Origin: an uncultured Butyrivibrio sp.
Lineage (GTDB): Bacteria; Bacillota; Clostridia; Lachnospirales; Lachnospiraceae
NCBI GenBank assembly: GCA_947168335.1
Contig: CAMVLM010000029.1
Span: 1-33,594, forward strand
DNA: 33,594 nt
Reading direction: 5' to 3'
Part shown: one piece after another, positions 17,344-25,800 of the stretch
Layout: every line of letters starts with the position of its first letter
How positions within the stretch are numbered: position 1 is the first letter of the stretch
Program-made: the position numbers and the translations under genes
Notes under the pieces: model-generated
Seen by the model: the letters and a program-made list of their open reading frames with translations, nothing else
Told to the model about the DNA's origin: nothing
The model's database searches: none

Positions 17344-17371
17344 TTGTCATTTTAGAATTGTGATGTATAAT
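17344..17371 (+). promoter_or_regulatory. Promoter of the SGNH hydrolase gene
   Basis: TTGTCA (17344-17349), 16-nt spacer, perfect TATAAT (17366-17371), 33 nt before the ATG. Confidence 0.7.
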
Positions 17372-17403
17372 ACTTTCGTTAGAAAAATCATTTGGAGTTC
17401 ATT

Positions 17404-18357
17404 ATGAAAAAAGTATTATTCAGATATTCTGTGTTTGCGCTACTTGCAGCAGGATTTTTTTTCTCCGGGGATAAGCTGTCGGGGAGAGAGTTTGTTGCAT
17501 CTGCGATGGAGGAAACAGTTTCCGAAGCCGGAATAGAACAGACACAGGTCAATGTGTCACAGAGCACGGGCATAGTTGCCAAGAGCTACACACTGACAGC
17601 TGAGCATAAGCGCTTTTTCAAGAAGCTGTCACCGGGGGACGAATTCAGAGTTCGTGTCAGATTGGGCAAGAATATGGGGATTAACCCCACCCAGTGTCAA
17701 TTTATTTCAGGTAATAAAAAAATCGCCACAGTCAGTAAAAAAGGCGTAATCACAGCCAAAAAGAACGGATCGGTTGTAATAACAGTAAAATATAAAAAGA
17801 ATCCGAACCTTAGCTGTTCGTTACTTGTGACAGTTGCGGACAGATCTGTAAGAACATTGTTCCTTGCAGACTCCCGTGGAGTTGATATTTTTACCGCAAG
17901 AAATGTAAATATTTATGGTACAGCCCATAACGGTATTGTTGTTTTTGCAGTAAACGGAGCCAATATCATACAGGCCGAAGATATTATGGACAGAATTGAT
18001 CTTGATGATTATGACAAAATCATTTCCTGGATGGGAGTAAATGATTATGGACATTTCGAGAGATATACCGGCTTGTATACGAGGCTTATCAGGAAAAATA
18101 AGAAACTGGTACTTTGTACGATAGGGGCCAGCAGCAATGTATACCTGCCTCCGGAAGATTACAATTATTTCGGCAATCATCTTGTGGACAGTTTTAACAC
18201 TAATCTAAGGAAGTTTGCAAAGAAACATCATTGCAAAGTGGTAGATCTGCATAAGTATTGTCTTAAGCATGTTTCCATAGATAACGTGGACGGATTGCAT
18301 TATTCGCCGAAACCTAATAAGAAGCTATGGAAATATATTGTAAATCAAACTAAATAG
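17404..18357 (+). CDS. Secreted SGNH hydrolase with Ig-like (Big2-type) domain
   Basis: A 317-residue exported protein. The N-terminal hydrophobic stretch (about 8-21) is a signal peptide or anchor, with ASA near 32-34 as a possible cleavage site. Residues about 60-145 match the bacterial Ig-like 2 pattern (KIATVSKKGVITAKKNGSVV). The hydrolase follows, with the GDSL block changed to LADSRG (S157), block III N213 (GVNDYG) and the DxxH block DGLHYS (D296, H299). The substrate is unknown; SGNH proteins with this layout deacetylate or de-esterify cell-wall or extracellular polysaccharides. The ATG at 17404 is preferred to the in-frame TTG at 17392, which overlaps the TTTGGAG ribosome site. Hydrolase class is well supported, substrate is not. 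Confidence 0.8.
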   Translation: MKKVLFRYSVFALLAAGFFFSGDKLSGREFVASAMEETVSEAGIEQTQVNVSQSTGIVAKSYTLTAEHKRFFKKLSPGDEFRVRVRLGKNMGINPTQCQFISGNKKIATVSKKGVITAKKNGSVVITVKYKKNPNLSCSLLVTVADRSVRTLFLADSRGVDIFTARNVNIYGTAHNGIVVFAVNGANIIQAEDIMDRIDLDDYDKIISWMGVNDYGHFERYTGLYTRLIRKNKKLVLCTIGASSNVYLPPEDYNYFGNHLVDSFNTNLRKFAKKHHCKVVDLHKYCLKHVSIDNVDGLHYSPKPNKKLWKYIVNQTK

Positions 18358-18366
18358 CTGTATAGT
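18338..18366 (+). promoter_or_regulatory. Promoter of purA
   Basis: TTGTAA (18338-18343), 17-nt spacer, TATAGT (18361-18366), overlapping the end of the preceding gene. A small hairpin, GTCAA to TTGAC, lies in the leader near 18378-18395. Confidence 0.5.
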
Positions 18367-18437
18367 ATTAAACGGCTGTCAAGTGACTTTTGACGCCATA
18401 GTAACAGATGTCGATTCATGACAGAACGGAGAAAAAC

Positions 18438-19730
18438 ATGGTAAAAGCAGTAGTTGGAGCAAACTGGGGTGATGAGGGAAAAGGTAAGATCACAGACATG
18501 ATGGCTGATCAGGCCGATGTGGTTATACGTTTCCAGGGCGGAGCAAATGCAGGACATACCATCGTAAACGAGTATGGTAAATTCGCATTGCACACACTGC
18601 CGTCAGGTGTTTTCCATCAGCATATAACAAATATTATCGGTAACGGCGTAGCGCTGAACATTCCTGTACTTATGAAGGAGCTTGGCAATGTAATCGAGCA
18701 GAAGGTTCCTACACCGAATCTTCTTATTTCAGACCGTTGCCAGATTGTGATGCCTTATCACATTCTTTTCGATCAGTATGAAGAGGAGAGACTTGGAGGA
18801 AAGTCCTTCGGATCAACCAAGTCAGGTATAGCTCCTTTTTATTCAGATAAATATGCCAAGATCGGTTTCCAGGTTAACGAGCTTTTTGACGAGGAGCTTC
18901 TTAAGGAAAAGGTTGAGAGAGTTCTTGTAACAAAGAATATTCTTTTGAAAGAGCTTTATCACAAGCCTGAGATAGATCCCGCAGAGCTTCTTGAGACACT
19001 TCATGAGTGGAGAGATATGGTTAAGCCTTATGTGGCTGATACATCACTTTTCCTTGATAAAGCTATTAAGGAAAATAAGACAATTCTCCTTGAGGGTCAG
19101 CTTGGAACAATGAAGGATCCTGACCACGGAATTTATCCCATGGTTACATCTTCATCAACACTTGCAGCATACGGTGCAATCGGAGCAGGTATTGCTCCTT
19201 ATGAGATCAAGCAGATCGTAGTAGTTAACAAGGCATATTCTTCAGCAGTAGGAGCAGGCGCTTTCACATCAGAGATTTTTGGTGATGAAGCAGATGAGCT
19301 CAGAAGACGCGGAGGAGATGGCGGTGAGTACGGCGCAACTACAGGACGTCCCCGTCGTATGGGATGGTATGACTGTGTTGCAAGTAAATACGGTTGCCGT
19401 CTTCAGGGTGCCACAGATGTAGCTTTCACAGTACTTGATGTACTTGGCTATCTGGATGAGATTCCGGTTTGCGTAGGATATGAGATTGACGGTAAGGTTA
19501 CAAAGGACTTCCCTGTAACACATCTTCTTGAGAAGGCTAAGCCCGTTTACGAGACACTTCCCGGATGGAAGAGCGATATCCGTGGAATCAAGAAATACGA
19601 GGATCTTCCTGAGAACTGCAGAAAATACATCGAGTTCATCGAGAAGGAAATCGGTTATCCGATAACAATGGTATCCAATGGCCCTGCCAGAGAGGATATC
19701 ATCTACAGAGAGAGCGCACTTTCAAAATAA
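18438..19730 (+). CDS. purA: Adenylosuccinate synthetase
   Basis: A 430-residue enzyme joining IMP and aspartate with GTP to give adenylosuccinate, the first committed step to AMP. The N-terminal loop WGDEGKGK carries catalytic D12, and H40 is in GGANAGHT. Other family blocks seen are SGIAPFYSDK, EGQLGTMKDPDHG and TGRPRRMGWYD. Length matches the family (about 430). The start at 18438 gives the standard start of the protein, with CGGAG upstream; a longer reading from 18408 adds a non-conserved tail. A housekeeping gene, followed by its own terminator. Confidence 0.97.
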   Translation: MVKAVVGANWGDEGKGKITDMMADQADVVIRFQGGANAGHTIVNEYGKFALHTLPSGVFHQHITNIIGNGVALNIPVLMKELGNVIEQKVPTPNLLISDRCQIVMPYHILFDQYEEERLGGKSFGSTKSGIAPFYSDKYAKIGFQVNELFDEELLKEKVERVLVTKNILLKELYHKPEIDPAELLETLHEWRDMVKPYVADTSLFLDKAIKENKTILLEGQLGTMKDPDHGIYPMVTSSSTLAAYGAIGAGIAPYEIKQIVVVNKAYSSAVGAGAFTSEIFGDEADELRRRGGDGGEYGATTGRPRRMGWYDCVASKYGCRLQGATDVAFTVLDVLGYLDEIPVCVGYEIDGKVTKDFPVTHLLEKAKPVYETLPGWKSDIRGIKKYEDLPENCRKYIEFIEKEIGYPITMVSNGPAREDIIYRESALSK

Positions 19731-19745
19731 TACGAACCTATTTAT

Positions 19746-19780
19746 CGGGCTGCTGCAGAGCTTGCGGTAGCCCGTTTGTT
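19746..19780 (+). terminator. Terminator of purA
   Basis: A stem starting CGGGCT and closing AGCCCG (19746-19774), with two wobble pairs, followed by TTTGTTTG. The next gene's ribosome site starts right after it. Confidence 0.75.
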
Positions 19781-19797
19781 TGCGGAGGAGATTGAAA

Positions 19798-20103
19798 ATG
19801 AGTAGTAACACCGAAAAAAAGGAAACACCTATGGTTAAACGTATCATTGCACTTGCAGGCGTTGTCCTTTTACTTGGCGTGTATCTGGTATTTATCATTC
19901 AGGCATTATTTGGAAAAACAGGACCGGGTTCTGCATTCCTTGCATGCGCGGCAGCAACTGTTGCCATTCCGATAGTTGTATGGCTTATTCTTTGGGGGTA
20001 CACAGTACTGACAGGTAAGCGCACAGTAGCTTCAGCTGATCCTTACGGAAAGTATGACAATGCTGATGCTGTTCTGGATGCTGATGAAAAGGAAGAGAAA
20101 TAA
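19798..20103 (+). CDS. Small membrane protein, two predicted helices
   Basis: A 101-residue protein of unknown function. A short polar N-terminus precedes two hydrophobic segments (about residues 20-40 and 48-70), then an acidic, Ala/Asp-rich tail. The start at 19798 has GGAGGAG about 8 nt upstream; a reading from 19780 would begin in the purA terminator tail. Its stop overlaps the start of the next gene by one base (TAATG), so the two are translationally coupled. Confidence 0.7.
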   Translation: MSSNTEKKETPMVKRIIALAGVVLLLGVYLVFIIQALFGKTGPGSAFLACAAATVAIPIVVWLILWGYTVLTGKRTVASADPYGKYDNADAVLDADEKEEK

Positions 20104-20714
20104 TGGCAGATATTACGACAGTTGTTTTTGATATAGGCGGAGTTCTTGTGGATTTTTGCTGGGAGGATTTCTTTAGAAGCAAGGGATACGATGAAGCTAT
20201 GGTACAGCGCCTTGGTGATGCCAGTGTCCGAAGCGAGGAATGGAATGAGTTCGACAGAGGCGTGCTTGATACCAAGGGCATAATTGACGGATTTGTAAAA
20301 AATGATCCCGAGATAGAAAAAGAGATAAGAGATGCTTTTTCTGATATGTCAGGACTTCTCAGAAAAAGAGAACGCACTATTCCCTGGATTAAGAGTCTTA
20401 AGAAGGCTGGCTACAGAGTACTGGTGCTTTCCAATTTTTCAAAAGAAGCACTTGAGGCAAATCTTTTTATGAATGAATTTCTCGATGAGGTTGATGGCGG
20501 AATCCTTAGCTACAAGGATAAGGTTATCAAGGCGGATCCTGCAATTTATAAGCATCTCATAGACAGAAATAATCTTGTTCCTTCCGAATGCGTATTTATT
20601 GATGATATTGAGAGAAATATAAATGCAGCGAAAGCTCTTGGCATGAACGGCATAGTTTTCAAGGACTACGATCAGGTTGAAGCTGATCTTGCCGCTCTGG
20701 GAGTGAAGTATTGA
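20103..20714 (+). CDS. HAD-superfamily phosphatase, YihX-like
   Basis: A 203-residue cytoplasmic HAD hydrolase. Motif I is FDIGGVL with nucleophile D10; the usual second Asp is Gly12, as in YihX-type sugar phosphatases (FDLGNV). Motif II is VLSNFS (Ser), the motif III Lys is near KADPAIYKHL and motif IV is VFIDDIERNINAA. The helical cap lies between motifs I and II. YihX itself acts on glucose 1-phosphate, the product of the phosphorylase in this window, but the genes are 4 kb apart and the link is only suggestive. It overlaps the upstream membrane-protein gene by one base. Confidence 0.85.
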   Translation: MADITTVVFDIGGVLVDFCWEDFFRSKGYDEAMVQRLGDASVRSEEWNEFDRGVLDTKGIIDGFVKNDPEIEKEIRDAFSDMSGLLRKRERTIPWIKSLKKAGYRVLVLSNFSKEALEANLFMNEFLDEVDGGILSYKDKVIKADPAIYKHLIDRNNLVPSECVFIDDIERNINAAKALGMNGIVFKDYDQVEADLAALGVKY

Positions 20715-20736
20715 AAGATAAATATTCAAAAAGGGC

Positions 20737-20766
20737 TTGACACATGTGATTAATCGGTGTTATAGT
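20737..20766 (+). promoter_or_regulatory. Promoter of the infC-rpmI-rplT operon
   Basis: Perfect TTGACA (20737-20742), 18-nt spacer, TATAGT (20761-20766). The 5' leader that follows is about 190 nt. Confidence 0.75.
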
Positions 20767-20769
20767 GTC

Positions 20770-20933
20770 AAGGTATGTAAAACAAAGCAGAGGTTTCCAC
20801 TCTCACCCTGTGGCAAGAGCTTACAGGTGTTAATACAGACAGATTGCTTCATCATATTAGATTAACTCTAATGTATTTTGATGATAATGCATGAACTGAT
20901 ATTACGTGGATCCTTTGTGGGGTCCACTTTTTT
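20770..20933 (+). promoter_or_regulatory. L20-leader-type attenuator of the infC operon
   Basis: A structured leader ahead of infC. A long hairpin (TCATCA/ATTAGA at 20849-20861 with TCTAAT/TGATGA at 20867-20884) precedes an intrinsic terminator whose stem is 20906-20913 with 20920-20927, ending in a T-run (to 20933). This layout is known for Firmicutes infC-rpmI-rplT leaders, where free L20 protein promotes termination. The exact L20-binding fold was not modelled. Confidence 0.75.
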
Positions 20934-20962
20934 GGTTTAACAGTTTATGGAGGTACAGAGCA

Positions 20963-21475
20963 ATTAGCAACAACGATTTATTCATCAATGAACAGATCAG
21001 AGACAAGGAAGTGCGTGTTATTGGCGTAGATAATGAGCAGCTTGGTGTTATGTCTATCCAGGAGGCCAGAAAGCTTGCTGATGAGGCAGGGGTTGATCTT
21101 GTTAAGATTGCACCTAATGCTAAACCGCCGGTTTGTCGTATCGTTGATTATGGTAAGTTCAAGTACGAGCAGCTTCGCAAAGAGAAGGAAGCCCGCAAAA
21201 AGCAGAAAAATGTTGAGATTAAGGAAATTCGTCTTTCTCCCAATATTGATACAAATGACTTGAATACCAAGGTTAATGCAGCTAAGAAGTTCCTTGAGAA
21301 GGGCAACAGAGTAAAGATCACACTCAGATTCAGAGGACGTGAGATGGCTCACATGGGTGCCAGTGTACATATCCTTACGGATTTTGCTGCAGCACTTGAG
21401 GATGTAGCTGTAATAGATAAGCAGCCCAAGGTTGAGGGACGTAGCATGACCATGTTCCTTACTGAGAAGAAGTAA
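20963..21475 (+). CDS. infC: Translation initiation factor IF-3, AUU start
   Basis: A 170-residue factor that binds the 30S subunit and checks start codons. The N-domain begins FINEQIRDKEVRVIG; the linker is Lys-rich and the C-domain contains KFLEKGNRVKITLRFRGREM. The start is ATT at 20963, 9 nt after GGAGGT; no in-frame ATG, GTG or TTG fits, since the upstream GTG (20906) and TTG lie in the leader terminator. Rare AUU starts are known for infC, where IF-3 represses its own translation by rejecting them. It is first in the operon with L35 and L20. Confidence 0.95.
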   Translation: MSNNDLFINEQIRDKEVRVIGVDNEQLGVMSIQEARKLADEAGVDLVKIAPNAKPPVCRIVDYGKFKYEQLRKEKEARKKQKNVEIKEIRLSPNIDTNDLNTKVNAAKKFLEKGNRVKITLRFRGREMAHMGASVHILTDFAAALEDVAVIDKQPKVEGRSMTMFLTEKK

Positions 21476-21598
21476 TGTCTCCCGGCTGATTTCAGTCTGG
21501 TTACATATATAGTAATTATTCAGAATAGTGATTGGATGATTACACTGTCCCAAATGGACGGATAATGCAATAATTTATGAGCATAGGAGGATTTAGTT

Positions 21599-21799
21599 AT
21601 GCAGCACAAGATGAAAACAAACAGATCTGCTGCCAAGCGTTTCAAGGTAACAGGCACAGGTAAGCTGATCCGTAACAAGGCGTACAAGCGTCACATTCTT
21701 ACAAAGAAGTCAACAAAGAGAAAGAGAAATCTTAGACAGGCAGCAGTAGTTGATGCTACCAATGTTAAGAACATGAAGAAGATTCTGCCTTACGTTTAA
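21599..21799 (+). CDS. rpmI: Ribosomal protein L35
   Basis: A 66-residue basic 50S protein with the family pattern [18 protein letters not shown] and KRKRNLR. AGGAGG lies 8 nt before the ATG, favouring the MQHKMKTN start over the internal ATG at 21611. It lies between infC and rplT as in most bacteria. Confidence 0.97.
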   Translation: MQHKMKTNRSAAKRFKVTGTGKLIRNKAYKRHILTKKSTKRKRNLRQAAVVDATNVKNMKKILPYV

Positions 21800-21854
21800 T
21801 CTTAAGTATTATCGTTTAAGAGCAGTATACGAATTAATTTAGGAGGAAACAAAA

Positions 21855-22211
21855 ATGGCAAGAATTAAAGGTGGCATGAACGCCAAGAAGAAGCATAAAA
21901 GAGTTTTAAAGCTCGCTAAGGGCTATAGAGGCGCTAGATCAAAGCAGTACAGAGTTGCTAAGCAGTCAGTTATGAGAGCACTTACTTCTGCATTCGCTGG
22001 ACGTAAGCAGAAGAAGAGAGATATGAGATCTCTTTGGATCACACGTATCAACGCTGCAGCTCGTCTTAATGGCATGTCATATTCAAACCTTATGCACGGC
22101 CTTAAGCTTGCAGGCGTAGACATCAACCGCAAGATGCTTGCAGAGATGGCTGTTAACGACGCTGAGGGCTTCAAGACTCTTACAGAGATCGCTAAGCAGA
22201 AGATCGCATAA
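21855..22211 (+). CDS. rplT: Ribosomal protein L20
   Basis: A 118-residue basic 50S assembly protein ([36 protein letters not shown]). AGGAGG precedes the ATG. In related bacteria it represses its own operon by binding the leader, which matches the attenuator seen upstream of infC. The length is standard. Confidence 0.98.
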   Translation: MARIKGGMNAKKKHKRVLKLAKGYRGARSKQYRVAKQSVMRALTSAFAGRKQKKRDMRSLWITRINAAARLNGMSYSNLMHGLKLAGVDINRKMLAEMAVNDAEGFKTLTEIAKQKIA

Positions 22212-22231
22212 TTCTATGATTGATTTTTAGG

Positions 22232-22261
22232 GATCATACCTTCGGGTATGGTCTCTTTTTT
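22232..22261 (+). terminator. Terminator of the infC operon
   Basis: A 9-bp stem closed by a C(TTCG)G tetraloop (22241-22244), followed by TCTTTTTTTG. A textbook intrinsic terminator. Confidence 0.92.
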
Positions 22262-22270
22262 GTTTCCGGG

Positions 22271-22301
22271 ATGGACCCCGGGGACGGGGTTGATGGTCCA
22301 T
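22271..22301. repeat. GC-rich hairpin, possible dispersed-repeat element
   Basis: ATGG+ACCCCG pairs with CGGGGT+CCAT across a GGGA tetraloop and a 7-nt bulge. Its composition is unlike the AT-rich surroundings, and it lies after an operon terminator, where REP-like elements often sit. Only one copy is in the window, so the repeat nature is a guess. Confidence 0.3.
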
Positions 22302-22527
22302 TATTTTTAGAAAAAAACGGACGAGAAAATTTCAAAATTCCTGAAAATTGAAATTCTGATTATCAAACAATAAACTTTATTAATAAGGATAAATTCTTTA
22401 GGAAAAAACTGTGTAAACTATTGATATTACCAGTGTTTATCGATAGGATTAAAGCATAAATAGATATGTTTATACTGCACCCAAACAATCACAAAATGAA
22501 ATAAAATTGTAAAATTAATATTTACTA

Positions 22528-22556
22528 TTGATTTATTTCTTCACTTGTTATATATT
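22528..22556 (+). promoter_or_regulatory. Promoter of the riboswitch-controlled adhesin
   Basis: TTGATT (22528-22533), 17-nt spacer, TATATT (22551-22556). It would start the transcript about 30 nt before the aptamer, as needed for a riboswitch leader. Confidence 0.55.
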
Positions 22557-22590
22557 TGAGAACGGTGTAAATATTAAACTTAATATTTTC

Positions 22591-22736
22591 GACACAAGGC
22601 AAAACTACCGCAAGGTGGTGACGCAAAGCTATAGGGACTGTAAATATACAGTCAGCCAGTTGCCTGTTTCTCAAGGAAACAGTCTGTACGGGAAGTAGAG
22701 CCTTGTTTGCGAATAATCAGCAGACAAGGTTTTTTA
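22591..22736 (+). promoter_or_regulatory. Cyclic di-GMP-I (GEMM-I) riboswitch with terminator platform
   Basis: The aptamer (about 22594-22665) has closing stem P1 AGGCAA/TTGCCT (22597-22602, 22660-22665), a hairpin ACTACC-GCAA-GGTGGT with GNRA loop (22604-22619), the conserved GACGCAAAGC (22620-22629) and a third stem GACTGTA/TACAGTC (22636-22653) followed by AGCC. This is the c-di-GMP-I family pattern. A linker hairpin, CTGTTTC/GAAACAG (22664-22682), follows, then a terminator: 10-bp stem 22701-22710 with 22720-22729 and a T-run. ACAAGGC (22594-22600, containing the P1 5' strand) is fully complementary to GCCTTGT (22700-22706, the terminator 5' arm). Ligand binding should therefore free the terminator and switch the adhesin off. 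The class call is strong; the switching direction is inferred. Confidence 0.9.
22701..22736 (+). terminator. Conditional terminator of the c-di-GMP riboswitch
   Basis: A 10-bp stem with one G-T pair, 9-nt loop and seven T residues. Its 5' arm can pair instead with the 5' strand of the aptamer's P1. Confidence 0.85.
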
Positions 22737-22763
22737 TTGCTTTGCGATACCGCTCGCGCGCTG

Positions 22764-22783
22764 GAATTTCTCAAGCGAAATTC
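22764..22783 (+). other. Hairpin just upstream of the adhesin ribosome site
   Basis: GAATTTC-TCAAGC-GAAATTC. Its loop region TTTCTCAAG..GAAA nearly repeats that of the hairpin at 22664-22682 in the riboswitch. It lies 14 nt before GGGGTG, so it may affect translation start. Confidence 0.4.
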
Positions 22784-22809
22784 TTTGTTGTGTTATGGGG
22801 TGAAAGTGT

Positions 22810-25800
22810 ATGGCTAAGAAACATACGGATAAGGAAAAACTCACTGATTATTTAAAAAAGCATGATGTCATGAGACGATGGGGCATGGTAATGATGGTTG
22901 TGGCACTTCTGGTGACAACTGTAACATTATATGCTCTTAATAAAGCAGCTTCTGCAGTAACTGAAGAAGGAGCAGAAGAAGTTGGTATGGTCTTGAACAT
23001 TAATACTTCAGACAGTAATTCAGATGGTGAATCAACAGAATCAGGATCAGATGATGGATCAACAGATTCAGAGTCGGATGACAGTACATCGGATGCTGGT
23101 GAAAACGATAACTCATCAGAGGACAATAATTCAGATGCCGGTTCAGGAGATGATAACGGTTCAAATGACAGTTCAGATGAAAATGCGGATTCAGACAATA
23201 CAGAATCCAGTGAAGATACCGGCTCTGATGATGGCGATTCAGGACAGGATACCGGATCTGAAAATGCGTCAGATAATACCGGAGATGACAGTTCAGATAG
23301 TAACACAGATGATTCTTCAGATACCGGATCTTCAAATGAATCCCCTGAATCCGTAAATACAAATCAGAGTGATTCTTCTGATGGTGACAGCTCCGAAGGC
23401 GACTCATCTGATGCAGCACAGGATGCTTCAAGTACAGAAGAGACAGATGAAGAGGATACTGAAGAAGACGAAGAAGAGGATGAGGATAAGGATAAAAAGG
23501 AAGAAGACAAAGATAAAGAAGATAAGGATGAAATTACAAAGGATGTTGTCCTTACAGTATCTTATCTGGATGAGGATGGCTATCTTGTAACCGATCAGGA
23601 TGGAAATGCAGTTTCTGACAGCAAAGAACTGAATATTTCAGACTCGATGGATATTAGCACCGAGGCACCTGAAGTAGAGGGCTATACTTTTGTAAAAGCA
23701 ACCTACGAAGGTAAGTCTATCGATACAATAACAGTCAGAAAATATACAGCTTCAGATGAAAATGAATACCGCTACTATGAACTTGGCAGATCAGGTGCTG
23801 ATTCCATAGAGGTAAAAGCAGATGCTGAAGTGCGCTTTATTTATAAGGCTTCCGACGAGAAAAAACAGGAAAAAAGAAAGAAGATTGTGATTGATAATGT
23901 CAAGATCACAGGTCTTTACAAGGATACCGATGATAACGTCATAGCTGAGAATTCTGAGCTTGTTACCACCGATATGATGGATCTTACCAATAAGGAAAAC
24001 ATCACTCAGATAGATGGCTTCTTCTTTGATAAGGCTGTATATGATGGCAAAAAGATAGTTTCTATCAAAGCGGTTGAAAAAGAAATAACCACTGAAATGA
24101 TCCAGAAAGCCATAGAAGAAGGCAAGGCTGAGGATATCAGCGAGGAGGAGAGTTCATCTGAAGAGAATTCAGCTGAGGCAGAGAGTTCTTCAGATTCAGA
24201 ATCCGAAAGTAGTGAAGCTTCTTCCGAGCAGAGTGAGACTTCTGATGACGCTGGTAAAAATGTAGTTATTCTCAAGGAAGACGAAGAAGGAAATACCACA
24301 GTAGAGGAAGGCAGTGCAACTACATATGCAGCCTATGAAGTTGTGACAGCTGATGATGAGAGAATAGAGCTTACTGAGGATGCAGAAATTAATTTTGTTT
24401 ACCTTAAGGCAAATACCCAGGAGAGCTTCGAAGTTTCGAACGACAGAGTTACTGTAACTGCAAAGCTTTCAAATCCTGCAGCACTTCCGGAAGGAGTGGC
24501 ACTTTCAGTAAAAGAACTAAATGCTGAGACTGAAGGCTATAACTATAATGCTTATCTTCAGGCTATGAACAACAACGCTGAAGCAATAGCTCAGGCGAGC
24601 GGCCAGACAGAAGCACAGACTTATTCTGAAAACAACACACTTCTTTACGATATAGCATTCATGCTTGATGGTGTCGAGTATAAGCTTGCGGAAGGAACCG
24701 TTACGGTTTCAATGAAACTGAACAATAATCAGATTTCTGAAGATCTTGGTGCCCAGAATGCAGAAGAAGTCACTGTTGTTCATATGCCGGTTTCTGAAGA
24801 AATAATGCAGAATGTGGATACCACAGGCGATGCAACTGATATTTCCGCGAATGATATCACAGTGGAAGTTCTTTCAGATAGCAATATTGAGCTTGGCCAG
24901 AATGAAGATACGGTTGAGTTCGAGACAGGATCCTTCAGTGTATTTGCTATGACTTCTTCAGTAAGTGAATACACATGGACCGGAATAGGCCTGGGAAACA
25001 ATAATACCGCTGACTGGGTTGTTAACAGCCTTGGAAATGCAGTGTATTTTGGTGTGGTTGCTGATACTTTTGCGGCTAATGGCGTAGATTTTGAGTCGAA
25101 TGTCGCAATCAACAACCTTACAAATTATACAAATTATACTTTCTATAATTACGATAGAGGAGAACTGGATTTCTCTGACAGAAGAACATACAAGGTAAGA
25201 GTATATAAGAGAGCCAGCAAGCCCGGTACCTATAATTTTGCGCTATACGATGATAAGGATGCCCAGACAGCTCCTACATATACTTTCTCAATAGACGCCC
25301 AGACATATTCAGGCGGCTATTATGTGGGCGAGCATTATCTTGATGGAATCGCATTAGGAAAACTGAATAAATATGTATATGAAGTTAATGTTACCAAGGA
25401 TGCATCTGGAAATGATGTTTATACACCTATAAAAGAAGGCGATATATGCACAGTTACAACTGCGGATGGTGAGGAGAGTGCTTTTACAGTAACTTACACA
25501 GAGTCGTCATACATCAGTAATGAGAAGGGTAACGATCTTCTCAAGACTCTTTCAGGAAGTTTTGTAACAAACTGGGAAAGAAATTATTACTCAGATTATG
25601 ATGCCAAGATGGTGCTTTCCGAGGGTTGTACGCTTTCATACAAGACCGATAACAGCTCATACGAGACAATAACAAAAATTGGCGGGGAACTTGACAAGAA
25701 AACCTACAACGGAACGTTTCCTGTTGATGTAAACGCAATGCTTGGCAGCGCGGCTGAAGTCTCAAAGGCACTTGCAGGGGCTATTGACTGTAACAGTCTG

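Larger units (their letters stand above)
22212..22590. other. AT-rich intergenic region before the adhesin riboswitch
   Basis: Holds the rplT terminator, a GC-rich hairpin (22271-22301) and the adhesin promoter. The stretch 22302-22520 is very AT-rich; I see no gene or further structure in it. Confidence 0.6.

Noticed and set aside
20906..20962. A GTG start for IF-3 at 20906
   Set aside because: The added residues are encoded by the leader terminator stem and T-run, and the ribosome site fits the ATT at 20963.
23020..23480. The repetitive TCAGAT/GATTCA-rich DNA as a CRISPR or tandem-repeat array
   Set aside because: There are no constant repeats with unique spacers; it is irregular Ser/Asp codon sequence inside the adhesin, and alternative frames over it are artefacts.
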